Origin: Chloroflexota bacterium
GTDB lineage: Bacteria > Chloroflexota > UBA6077 > JACQUR01
NCBI GenBank assembly: GCA_016210245.1
Contig: JACQUR010000011.1
Span: 1 to 19,022 of the forward strand
Reading direction: 5' to 3'
DNA length: 19,022 nt
Part shown: positions 7,090-14,756 of the stretch, piece by piece
Position numbering within the stretch: the first letter of the stretch is position 1
How the letters are laid out: the number at the start of each line of letters is the position of its first letter
Program-made: the position numbers and the translations under genes
Notes under the pieces: model-generated
Told to the model about the DNA's origin: nothing
The model's input: the letters and a program-made list of their open reading frames with translations, nothing else
Database searches by the model: none

Positions 7090-8544
7090 CTAGCGCGGCG
7101 CGGCGACTTCCACCGACACGCGGAAGGCGCGGGTCGCCCACTGCGGCGAGAGCTCCAGTTTGGGTGAGCTGGCCAGCCCCTGGAGGCCAGCCAGGATCGC
7201 GCGGGCTTCCTCGGGCGACTTGCCCCGCAGCGCCTCCTGCACGCTCGTTCGATCGACCGACCGCGCCACCACCGCGTCCGCGTGGACCCGCAGCTTCACG
7301 GCCGAGCCGTCCGAGGAGACGAACTTGATCTGGCCCAGGGCCGGTTGCCCGCCCAGCATCTGGAGCTGCGAGTCGAGCTGCGAGGCGATCACCTGGTTGA
7401 CGACCTTCGCGAGGTCGTCCCGCTTGAAGCCGAGCGCGGTGGCGTTGACCACGATCTGCCCGGTGAGCTGCTCGGCCACCGCCCCCACATCCTGGTCGAA
7501 GCGCTCCTCCGCGACCGTAAGGCGGATGGCATCGTCCGGAATGACCACGTCGTTGCCCAGCGCGCCCTGCATGGCGATGGAGGCCTCGTCCCGTGCCTGC
7601 TGCAGCAGTTGGTCGCGCAGCTTGCCCAGGTCCTTGTCGGCCACAGCACGCACCTCGCGGTCGGTGCCGGCACTGGTCGGCAGTCGGTTGATGACCTCCA
7701 GGCCGGCCCACTGGGCATCCTCGAAGCGCGTGATCGCGCGCGACGGCACGTTGCCCCTGGCGCCGGGCTCGACCGCCAGCATCTCGGCCAGCACGCCATC
7801 GCGGGTGGTCCTGGCCGGCACCGTCACCTCCCGCTCGATCGAGAAGCGCACGCCGTCCTCAGTCATGACCACGGTGCCCTTGGGCAGCTTCACGTCCTCC
7901 TTGCGATTGTTGAACAGCAGCGCCTCGCCAATGGCCTTGGTCTTGCCGGCCCTGGCGCTGCCGCTGGCGGGGACCGCGCCTCGGACCTCCAGCCGCTGCT
8001 CTGCCTTGCGGCCGGGAACGATCCGGCGCGAGGGGTCAACCCGCAGCGCGTTGGCGTCCACCGTGATGTCCACGTCGCGGCCCAGCGTGTCCACCTTGGG
8101 CGTCAGGGTCACGCGCATCTCGGGCAGGACGAACACGGCGAAGCCCGCCCCCGCGGCCGCCAGCGCCAGGGCCAGGATAGCCAGCCGCAGCGAGGGCAGG
8201 GGGATCCAGTCGACCAGGGCCCAGAGCGGGTTCGGCCTGGCGCCGGGCGCCATCAGGTGGCGGAGCTGGCGCAGCGACGACTTGGTGCGGAAGCCTTCCT
8301 GGTGGGCCAGATAGCGGCGATGGCTGTCCTGGCTGACGATGATCGTCTCGGACGACAGCTCGCTGGCCAGTCGGCCCAGGATGCGAAACTCGAGCGGGAT
8401 GCGCAGGATGCTCGCGTTGCGCGGAATGACGAGGTAGATCTCGTCAGCCGCGGTCGACTCGAGCTTGGCCCGGACCGTGGCCAGGTCGTCGTCGGGATCG
8501 AGAAAGATCAGTTCCTGGCTCGCCGCAGGGGACGAGGAACGCAC
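7090..8544 (-). CDS. Baseplate-J/gp47-like single-pass membrane protein
   Basis: A 484-residue protein that I recognise only at family level. Residues about 10-100 form an alpha/beta domain (EIYLVIPRNASILRIPLEFRILGRLA, ETIIVSQDSHRRYLAHQEGF) of a type seen in Chloroflexota membrane proteins. Residues about 119-140 are one transmembrane helix. The remainder is extracytoplasmic and resembles the baseplate-J fold (LPKGTVVMTEDGVRFSIEREVTVPARTT, VEPGARGNVP, VINRLPTSAGTDRE). No other phage genes are nearby, so a cell-envelope role is more plausible than a tail. The GTG start at 8544 has GGGGAGG 5 nt upstream, and the alaS stop is 20 nt away, so it is cotranscribed. Function unknown. Confidence 0.75.
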   Translation of the reverse strand: MRSSSPAASQELIFLDPDDDLATVRAKLESTAADEIYLVIPRNASILRIPLEFRILGRLASELSSETIIVSQDSHRRYLAHQEGFRTKSSLRQLRHLMAPGARPNPLWALVDWIPLPSLRLAILALALAAAGAGFAVFVLPEMRVTLTPKVDTLGRDVDITVDANALRVDPSRRIVPGRKAEQRLEVRGAVPASGSARAGKTKAIGEALLFNNRKEDVKLPKGTVVMTEDGVRFSIEREVTVPARTTRDGVLAEMLAVEPGARGNVPSRAITRFEDAQWAGLEVINRLPTSAGTDREVRAVADKDLGKLRDQLLQQARDEASIAMQGALGNDVVIPDDAIRLTVAEERFDQDVGAVAEQLTGQIVVNATALGFKRDDLAKVVNQVIASQLDSQLQMLGGQPALGQIKFVSSDGSAVKLRVHADAVVARSVDRTSVQEALRGKSPEEARAILAGLQGLASSPKLELSPQWATRAFRVSVEVAAPR

Positions 8545-8564
8545 AGCAGCCTCCCCGCACAGGT

Positions 8565-11198
8565 CTATTGAGCGAGCGCCGCCTCTACCAGGCCATACAC
8601 CCGCTCGAGCGCGTCGCCTAAACGAGCAGGATTCGTGCCGCCTCCCCGAGCCATGTCTGGCCGCCCTCCTCCACCGCCCCCGGTGAGGGCTGCGACCTGC
8701 TTGACCAGCTTGCCGGCGTCGAGCGGCCTGGCGGCCAGATCCCGGGTGATGCCAATGACGATGACCGGCTTGCCCTCGAGCACGGTGCCCAGGGCGACCA
8801 CGCCTCGCTGCACGCGCGCCCGGACAGTATCCACCATCTCGCGCAGCGCCTGCTCGCTGGGCGCCTCCACTTGCGAGGCCACCACCTGCACCCCGTTGAC
8901 CGAACGCGCCGCGGCGAGGGCGCGCTCGATCTGGCCGCCGGCCACCGCCGCGCGGGCGGCCTCCCGCCTGGCTCGCTTCAGCTCGTCCAGCAGCGTCCGG
9001 ACGCGATCCGGCACCACCTCGACCGAGGTGCCCAGCGCCTCCGCCACCTCGGCCAGCGCCCGCCCCCGGGCCTCAGACGCCTCCAGGGCGCGCCGCCCGG
9101 CCACCACGTACAGGCGTCGCAGCCCCGCGCCGGCGCTCTCCTGGCGGAGGATCAGGGCCATGCCGATGTCGCCCGAGCGGCTGGCGTGGGTGCCGCCGCA
9201 CAGCTCCTTGCTGTAGTTGCCCACCTGGACCACGCGCACCCGCTCGCCGTACTTCTCGCCGAAGAACATGTCCGCGCCCAGCTTGCGCGCCTCGTCCAGG
9301 TCCACAATCCGCCAGGTGACCGGCAGGTTCTCCAGCACGCGCTCGTTGATCAGGCGGGTGACCTGCTCGAGCTGCTCGCCGGCCAGCGGCGCGGGGTAGT
9401 TGAAGTCGAAGCGCGCCACGTCCGGGCTGACCAGCGAGCCGCGCTGGGCCGCCCCCTCGCCCAGTACCTCGCGTAACGCCCGGTGCAGGATGTGGGTGAT
9501 GGTGTGGTGGCGCATGGTGTCGTCGCGGCGGATGCGGTCCACCTGGGCCTGGACCTCCTGGCCCACCCGCAGCACGCCCTGGCGCACGCGCCCCAGGTGG
9601 ACGATGTGCCCGGCCTCGTCGCGCTGGGTATCCTCCACCTGGAAGACGCCCTCGGGCCCGACGAGGCTGCCCTGGTCGCCCACCTGGCCGCCGCCCTCAG
9701 CGTAGAAGGGCGTGCGCTCCAGCACCAGTTGCGCCTCCTGGTCGGCGCTCGCCTCCAGCACCGGCTCGTCCTCGCGGGCGATGGCCAGCACGTTGCCCGC
9801 GGCCTCGGTGGTCTGATACCCGAGGAACTCGGTGGGCGGCACCCCTGGCTCGAGCCGCGCGATCCGCTTCCCGGCGCGGAACAACGCCTCGCCGCGGCTC
9901 ACCCGCCGCGCCTCCTCCATAGCCCGCTGGAAGCCTTCCCGCTCGGCCTCCATGCCCCGCTCGCGCAGCACCTCCTCGGACAGCTCCAGGGGGAAGCCAT
10001 AGCTGTCGTACAGGCGGAACAGCAGCTCGCCCGAGAGGCAGCGCTCGCCCCGACCCAGGGCCTCCTGGATAAAGCGCTCCAGTCGGGCCGTGCCGCTCTC
10101 CAGCGTCTGGGAGAACTGGCGCTCCTCGGCCTCGACCACGCTGACGATCGCCCGGTGCTGGGTTTCCAGCGCCGGGTAGTGCGCCCGCATCCGCGCCACC
10201 ACCAGGTCGACCACCTGGCGCAGGAACGGCCCCTGGATGCCCAGCAGCCGCCCGTAGCGCACGGCGCGGCGGATGACGCGCCGGCAGATATACGGTCGCT
10301 CGGCGTTGCCGGGCAGCACGCCATCGGCGACCAGGAAGGTCATGGCGCGGCCGTGGTCGGCGATGACCCGCAGCGAGAAGTCGACCTTCGGGTCGCGGCC
10401 GTACTCCTTGCCGACCAGGCGGGCCACGCCGTCCATGATCGGGCGGAAGAGGTCGGTCTCGTAGACCGTGGGCACGTCCTGCGCCAGGGCAGCCAGGCGC
10501 TCCAGGCCCATGCCCGTGTCGATGTTCTTGCGTGGCAGCGGCGTACGGGTGCCCGCCCGGTCCTGGTAGAACTCGGTGAAGACCAGGTTCCAGAACTCCA
10601 GGAAGCGGTCGCACGAGCAGCCGGGCGCGCAGGTTGGCCGACCGCAGCCGAGGGCGGGTCCACGATCGAAGTACAGCTCCGAGTCCGGCCCGCACGGCCC
10701 CTCCACGCCCGGCGGCCCCCACCAGTTGTCCTCCTGGGCGCTGATGCGCTCCTGGGGTACGCCCTGCGCCAGCCAGAGCCGCACCGCTTCCTCATCGGTG
10801 GGGTGGACGGTGATGTAGACGCGCTCGGGCGGGAACTGCATCACCCGGATGGAGAAGTCCCAGGCCCAGGCGATCGCCTCCGCCTTGAAGTACTCGCCCA
10901 CGGAGAAGTTGCCCAGCATCTCGAAGAAGGTCAGGGTGCGCGGGTTGCCGACCTCGTCGATGTCCGTAGTGCGGAAGCACTTCTGGACGGAAACCAGGCG
11001 CGGGCAGGGCGGCGGCTCCTTGCCCAGCATGAAGGGGATGAACTGCTGCACGCCGGCGGTGGTGAGCAGCACGGTCGGATCGTTGTGGGGCACCAGGCTG
11101 GAGCTCGGGACCGCCCGGTGGCCGCGCTGTTCGAAGAAAGCCAGGAACGCGCGACGGACCTCGTCGCTGCTCGTGGGCCGGGCAGTGGAGTGGGGCAT
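8565..11198 (-). CDS. alaS: Alanyl-tRNA synthetase
   Basis: Charges tRNA-Ala and hydrolyses mischarged Ser/Gly. The class II core occupies the N-terminal half (SSSLVPHNDPTVLLTTAGVQQFIPFMLG at 32-59, RTTDIDEVGNPRTLTFFEMLGNFS at 76-99). A Cys-rich insert CGRPTCAPGCSC follows at 185-196. The editing domain has HTITH at 565-569 and CGGTH at 667-671, the metal-binding set. The C-terminal DHHA1-type glycine block (GGGGGRPDMARGGG) is near 845-858. The 877-residue length is standard and the stop is TAG. The ATG at 11198 has AAAGGT about 10 nt upstream. It is the first gene of an operon with the baseplate-like gene, ruvX and mltG, driven by the promoter at 11233. Confidence 0.98.
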   Translation of the reverse strand: MPHSTARPTSSDEVRRAFLAFFEQRGHRAVPSSSLVPHNDPTVLLTTAGVQQFIPFMLGKEPPPCPRLVSVQKCFRTTDIDEVGNPRTLTFFEMLGNFSVGEYFKAEAIAWAWDFSIRVMQFPPERVYITVHPTDEEAVRLWLAQGVPQERISAQEDNWWGPPGVEGPCGPDSELYFDRGPALGCGRPTCAPGCSCDRFLEFWNLVFTEFYQDRAGTRTPLPRKNIDTGMGLERLAALAQDVPTVYETDLFRPIMDGVARLVGKEYGRDPKVDFSLRVIADHGRAMTFLVADGVLPGNAERPYICRRVIRRAVRYGRLLGIQGPFLRQVVDLVVARMRAHYPALETQHRAIVSVVEAEERQFSQTLESGTARLERFIQEALGRGERCLSGELLFRLYDSYGFPLELSEEVLRERGMEAEREGFQRAMEEARRVSRGEALFRAGKRIARLEPGVPPTEFLGYQTTEAAGNVLAIAREDEPVLEASADQEAQLVLERTPFYAEGGGQVGDQGSLVGPEGVFQVEDTQRDEAGHIVHLGRVRQGVLRVGQEVQAQVDRIRRDDTMRHHTITHILHRALREVLGEGAAQRGSLVSPDVARFDFNYPAPLAGEQLEQVTRLINERVLENLPVTWRIVDLDEARKLGADMFFGEKYGERVRVVQVGNYSKELCGGTHASRSGDIGMALILRQESAGAGLRRLYVVAGRRALEASEARGRALAEVAEALGTSVEVVPDRVRTLLDELKRARREAARAAVAGGQIERALAAARSVNGVQVVASQVEAPSEQALREMVDTVRARVQRGVVALGTVLEGKPVIVIGITRDLAARPLDAGKLVKQVAALTGGGGGGRPDMARGGGTNPARLGDALERVYGLVEAALAQ

Positions 11199-11232
11199 CT
11201 GGTTCGGTACCTTTCAGGAACGCCTGGGCTGG

Positions 11233-11241
11233 ATTATAGCA
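11233..11241 (-). promoter_or_regulatory. Extended -10 promoter of the alaS operon
   Basis: The minus strand reads TGCTATAAT, identical to the rpsB promoter including the flanking GGA...C. The TATAAT is at 11233-11238 and no consensus -35 is present. The leader to the alaS ATG would be only about 28 nt, leaving no room for a T-box or other riboswitch. Confidence 0.7.
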
Positions 11242-11265
11242 TCCGGGAGAGACCTAACCCCCCCG

Positions 11266-11396
11266 CCCCCTTCCCTGCCAGGGAAGGGGGAGCCGTGGGG
11301 GCGCAAGCCTTGCGCCATTGCACCAGAATGCTGCCCAGGCGCCGCCGCTCGGGTAGGGAAGGGGGAGCCGTAGGGGCGCAAGGCTTGCGCCCCTAC
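11266..11396. repeat. Cluster of GC palindromes and a 36-bp direct repeat
   Basis: Three nested structures are present. One is a palindrome with perfect 12-bp arms around one base (11266-11290). The second is a 36-bp direct repeat at 11281-11316 and 11356-11391 (two mismatches, 75-bp period). The third is a palindrome with perfect 13-bp arms (GTAGGGGCGCAAG / CTTGCGCCCCTAC) around one base at 11370-11396. They sit between the divergent alaS and metal operons and look like REP-type elements. No coding potential was seen; 11397-11450 holds nothing recognisable. Confidence 0.8.
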
Positions 11397-11450
11397 CCCC
11401 AGGACCTGGGGAAGAACCGCTCCAGGTGGCCGAGGCCCGCGCATGCATAC

Positions 11451-11482
11451 TTGACCTTCCAGTCAACTGGAAGGTGTATGCT
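11451..11482 (+). promoter_or_regulatory. MerR/CueR-type metal-responsive promoter and operator
   Basis: The -35 TTGACC (11451-11456) and -10 TATGCT (11477-11482) are separated by a 20-bp spacer. That over-long spacing is typical of MerR-family promoters, which the activator untwists. The spacer region carries a dyad with perfect 10-bp arms, ACCTTCCAGT and ACTGGAAGGT, at 11454-11475 around 2 bp. This ACCTTCC...GGAAGGT pattern matches copper-responsive CueR-type operators (family knowledge). It lies about 55 nt upstream of the HMA gene. No MerR-family gene is in the window, so the regulator acts in trans. Confidence 0.8.
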
Positions 11483-11535
11483 GTGGACACACGGTGAGCC
11501 GGATCCGACGCGGCACCACTACCGGGAGACACGCC

Positions 11536-11793
11536 ATGGCCTTAACGCTCGACTTCACGGTCACCGGCCAGGAGCAGATCCACTGTGCGAGCTGCGAGCA
11601 GCGGATCAGCAACGCCCTGCGACGTCTGCGCGGCGTCGAGGACGTACACGCCAGCGCTCAGACCCAGCGGGTCCAGGTGACGATCGACCCCACCCAGGTC
11701 AGCGCCGAGCAGGTGCGGGCGAAGCTGGGCCACCTGGGCTACGAGGTGACGGGCCAGCGGGATTGGGGTTGGAGGTTGGAGGTTGGAGGTTGA
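11536..11793 (+). CDS. Small heavy-metal-associated (HMA) domain protein
   Basis: An 85-residue ORF with one HMA ferredoxin-like domain: a first strand, then HCASC with Cys17 and Cys20 as the metal pair, then ISNALRRLRGVEDVHASAQTQRVQVTIDPTQVSAEQVRAKLGHLGYEV. It would bind a soft metal, probably Cu(I), and hand it to the downstream ATPase. ATG 11536 has GGGAG 7 nt upstream, and the gene follows the CueR-type promoter. The last ten or so residues (DWGWRLEVGG) are read from a GGTTGGA heptamer repeat. The stop overlaps the ATPase's only plausible start (TTGA). It may be a free chaperone or the detached first domain of the ATPase. Confidence 0.85.
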   Translation: MALTLDFTVTGQEQIHCASCEQRISNALRRLRGVEDVHASAQTQRVQVTIDPTQVSAEQVRAKLGHLGYEVTGQRDWGWRLEVGG

Positions 11794-11845
11794 AGATCGG
11801 AGGCCGGCGCTCTGTCCAACCTTCAACCTCCAGCCTCCAACCTCT
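11764..11845. repeat. Heptamer inverted repeat (GGTTGGA / TCCAACC) at a reading-frame junction
   Basis: The left arm (11764-11794) has tandem GGTTGGA units. The right arm (11816-11845) is its near-perfect complement, with one mismatch over about 22 bp. The element lies where the HMA ORF (frame 1) ends and the ATPase ORF (frame 3) begins. Each left-arm unit contains GGAGG, a Shine-Dalgarno-like string; the copy at 11778-11782 is 7 nt before the TTG at 11790. Confidence 0.9.
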
Positions 11846-14663
11846 GGGGCCTCCGCTGGCGCGGCGGCGCGATCTGGCGGCGCGGACGAACGAGCCGGAC
11901 GCCTTCGCCCGCCCGGACGGAACGGAGCAGCTCCAGCTTAAGATCGGCGGGATGTCCTGCTCCTTCTGCGTCGCCAGTATCACCAGGGCGCTCGGGCGCC
12001 TGGAGGGCGTCCACCAGGCGAGCGTCAACCTCGCGCACGAGGAGACGCTCATCCGGTACGACCCGACGCTGGTCACGCCGAGCCAGCTCGAGGAGACGCT
12101 GCTTGACCTCGGCTTCACCGTCCGCGACGCCAGCAGGGAGCGCACCTTCGAGCAGGATGAGGCCGACCTGCGACGCGAGCGGCACAACCTGTTCCTGGCC
12201 GCAGGTTTCGCCGCCGTCGCCGTCGGCCTGATGGCCCTCATGTACGCCGGGTTCCTGTTCCTGCCAGCCGCGCGGGCGTTCCTGCTGTGGCTGATGCCCA
12301 CCCTGGCGCTGGCGACGGTGTTCGGGCCGGGCTGGCACATCCTGGCCATGGCCTGGGCGAGCCTCCGCCGGGGCATCCTGAACCAGCACGTGCTGTTGGA
12401 GCTCGGCGCCTTTGCCGGCCTCGTGGGCGGCTTCCTGGGCTACTTCTTCCCCGTCTTCCCGAGCCCGGACTTCTTCGGCGTGGCGGTGTTCATCACCACC
12501 TACCACCTGCTGTCCGGGTACGTCTCGCTGGAGGTCCGCACCCGTAGCTCCCAGGCGGTGCGCAAGCTCCTGGCGCTCGTGCCGCCAACCGCGCGCGTGG
12601 TGCGCGACGGCCGCGAGGAGGTGGTGCCCATCGAGCAGGTCCGGCCGGGCAACCTGGTACGGGTGCGGCCCGGCGAGGCCATCCCGGTCGACGGCAAGGT
12701 GGTCGAGGGGGTGTCAGAAGCGGACCAGCGTCTGGTCACCGGCGAGTCGATGCCGGAGGAGAAGGAGCCCGGCGACACGGTGATCGGCGGCTCGATCAAC
12801 CAGACCGGCACGCTGCTCGTCCGGGTGACGCGGGTGGGCCCGGAGAGCTTCCTCCAGCAGGTAGCGCGGCAGGTGGAGCAGGCGCGGGCGCTCAAGCCCG
12901 GCATTCTGGCGCTGGTCGACCAGGTCCTCCAGGTCTACGTTCCGGCCGTGCTCGCCTTATCGGGCGGGGCATTCCTGACCTGGACGCTCGGCCCCTGGCT
13001 GGTGGTTGGCGCACCAGACTGGACGCGCGCGCTGTTCGCCGCGCTGGCGGTGCTGGTGATGGGCTACCCGTGCGCGCTGGGCATGGCGACGCCGCTGGCG
13101 ATGATCCGCGGCGGCGGGATGGCGGCCGAGCAGGGCATCCTGATGCGCTCGGCCGAGGCCTTCCAGGTCCTCCAGGCAGTCCGGACGGTCGTGCTCGATA
13201 AGACGGGCACGATCACCCGCGGCACGCCCGCGGTGTCCGCGGTTGTGACCCTGGCTGGGCAGGACCAGGGCGAGGTGCTGCGCCTGGCCGCGGCGGCCGA
13301 GCGTGCGTCCGAGCACCCCCTGGCGCGGGCGGTGGTGGCCGCCGCGGAGGCGCAGGCGCTGGTGGTCCCACCCGCGACCGAGTTCCGAGCGGTGGCGGGC
13401 AAGGGGGTGACGGCCACGGTGGAGGGGCACCGCGTTGCCGTCGGCAGCCCCCGCTTCGTCGAGCGGGAGGCAGCGCAGCTTGGGCCGGCGCGCGGACAGG
13501 TCGAGACGCTGCAAGCGGCGGGCAACACGGTCGTGGTCCTGGCGGTCGATGGGCAACCGGCCGCGCTCATCGCCCTCGCCGACCAGCTCAAGGACGACGC
13601 CCAGGAGGCGATCGCCCGCTTGCGCGCCGCGGGGCTGGAGCCGGTGATGCTGACCGGCGACAACGCCCGCACCGCGCGGGCGGTGGCCGAGCGCGTCGGC
13701 ATCGCGCAGTACCGGGCGGAGGTGCTGCCCCAGGACAAGGCGGCGGCCGTGCGGGACCTCCAGCGTGGGGGCGTTCGCGTCGCCATGGTCGGCGACGGCA
13801 TCAACGACGCCCCGGCGCTCATGCAGGCCGACGTCGGCATGGCCATTGGCGCCGGCACCGACATCGCCATCGAGTCGGCCGACGTGGTGCTGATCGGAGC
13901 GCGGCTGGGTGCCGTAGCCGACGCCTACCACATCGGCAGGGCGGCCTACCGCAAGACGGTCCAGAACGTCACGCTGGCCTTCCTCTTCAACGGTGTCGGC
14001 GTGCCGCTGGCGCTGACCGGCCTGGTACACCCGGTCTGGGCGATGATCGCCATGGCCGCGAGCGTCACGACGGTGCTGGCCAACTCCTTTGGGGTGCGGC
14101 TGCTGAAGCTGCGGCCGCCGCGCCCGTTGATCGTCACGGTGCTGGTAGGCATCCTGATGGCCGGCTTCGCACTCGCGTCCAGCGCCCTCAGGCCGGCCCA
14201 GGTACTGCCAGCGCTGGGCGGGATGGTTGCGGCGGGGCCAGCGGTCCCGCCCGTGCAAGGCTATGCCGAGGGCCAGGAGATCCGCTTCCTCCACACCGAG
14301 GCCTCCGATCCCCAGGTGGCCCGGATGCTGACCAGCATGATGGGCTCGCCCGTGCTGGTCGTGCCGGCGCTCGCCCAGGCCCCCGAGGCGATGCTGGCGA
14401 ACGTCTATGTCTTCACCAACGGCCTCAAGGGCGAGGGCCCCTTCGGCTTCCAGTCGGATGTCTTCGACAACCCGCCGGGCACGGATGGGTACAGCCCGCT
14501 CCGTGCCCTGCACCTGGTCACGTGGAAGGACGCCGCCTCCGCGCGCGAGCTGAAGGCAGCGGCCGAGGTGCAGGCGGCCGAAGCCAGGGGCGAGGTCACG
14601 CTCGAGCGCCCAGGAGTAGTGGTCAACATGCCGCTGCTGACCTGGCCGGGCGGGCGGCGATAA
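11790..14663 (+). CDS. P1B-type metal-translocating ATPase with C-terminal extracytoplasmic domain
   Basis: Exports a soft metal, probably Cu(I), at the expense of ATP. Numbering from TTG 11790 (957 residues): HMA domain about 48-110 with MSCSFC (Cys57, Cys60), then membrane helices and the actuator loop with TGES. The metal-site helix reads GYPCALGMATPLA (Tyr426-Pro-Cys428, where copper pumps have CPC). The phosphorylation site DKTGT is at Asp470, followed by SEHPLA, and GDGIND is near 668. After the last helix pair come an extra helix (780-797) and a 131-residue domain (827-957) with HTEASDP, SPVLVVP and VYVFTNG. No ATG or GTG lies between the heptamer repeat and the HMA domain. ATG 11952 would cut the domain's first strand, so TTG in the repeat is favoured or the gene is frameshifted from the upstream HMA ORF. 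Confidence 0.92.
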   Translation: MKIGGRRSVQPSTSSLQPLGPPLARRRDLAARTNEPDAFARPDGTEQLQLKIGGMSCSFCVASITRALGRLEGVHQASVNLAHEETLIRYDPTLVTPSQLEETLLDLGFTVRDASRERTFEQDEADLRRERHNLFLAAGFAAVAVGLMALMYAGFLFLPAARAFLLWLMPTLALATVFGPGWHILAMAWASLRRGILNQHVLLELGAFAGLVGGFLGYFFPVFPSPDFFGVAVFITTYHLLSGYVSLEVRTRSSQAVRKLLALVPPTARVVRDGREEVVPIEQVRPGNLVRVRPGEAIPVDGKVVEGVSEADQRLVTGESMPEEKEPGDTVIGGSINQTGTLLVRVTRVGPESFLQQVARQVEQARALKPGILALVDQVLQVYVPAVLALSGGAFLTWTLGPWLVVGAPDWTRALFAALAVLVMGYPCALGMATPLAMIRGGGMAAEQGILMRSAEAFQVLQAVRTVVLDKTGTITRGTPAVSAVVTLAGQDQGEVLRLAAAAERASEHPLARAVVAAAEAQALVVPPATEFRAVAGKGVTATVEGHRVAVGSPRFVEREAAQLGPARGQVETLQAAGNTVVVLAVDGQPAALIALADQLKDDAQEAIARLRAAGLEPVMLTGDNARTARAVAERVGIAQYRAEVLPQDKAAAVRDLQRGGVRVAMVGDGINDAPALMQADVGMAIGAGTDIAIESADVVLIGARLGAVADAYHIGRAAYRKTVQNVTLAFLFNGVGVPLALTGLVHPVWAMIAMAASVTTVLANSFGVRLLKLRPPRPLIVTVLVGILMAGFALASSALRPAQVLPALGGMVAAGPAVPPVQGYAEGQEIRFLHTEASDPQVARMLTSMMGSPVLVVPALAQAPEAMLANVYVFTNGLKGEGPFGFQSDVFDNPPGTDGYSPLRALHLVTWKDAASARELKAAAEVQAAEARGEVTLERPGVVVNMPLLTWPGGRR

Positions 14664-14700
14664 TGGCGATGATAATGAGGGATAGGATCAGGATGGCTCC

Positions 14701-14730
14701 TTGCAAGGCATCGCCGCCGTGACGTAAGAT
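14701..14730 (+). promoter_or_regulatory. Weak candidate promoter for the AbrB/PIN pair
   Basis: TTGCAA (14701-14706) and TAAGAT (14725-14730) are 18 bp apart, each matching four of six consensus positions. The pair lies 27 nt before the antitoxin start. A short dyad GTAAG/CTTAC overlaps the -10 and could be an autoregulatory site. Evidence is thin; readthrough from the ATPase gene is the alternative. Confidence 0.3.
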
Positions 14731-14756
14731 TCTTCTTACAAGGAGGCGGGTCAGGC

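Noticed and set aside
11199..11232. T-box or other riboswitch upstream of alaS
   Set aside because: Only about 28 nt lie between the predicted transcription start and the start codon, too short for a T-box.
9483..11789. Plus-strand upstream continuation of the ATPase frame, giving a 1726-residue ORF
   Set aside because: The part before 11760 is antisense to alaS and low in complexity; the operator and promoter at 11451-11482 lie inside it, so the real gene starts later.
12957..14513. 518-codon minus-strand ORF opposite the ATPase
   Set aside because: It is a shadow of the P1B ATPase with no start signal or recognisable domain.
14663..14722. Tiny ORF beginning MAMIMRDRIR after the ATPase stop
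   Set aside because: It has no ribosome-binding site, is only about 19 codons, and overlaps the candidate promoter of the AbrB gene.
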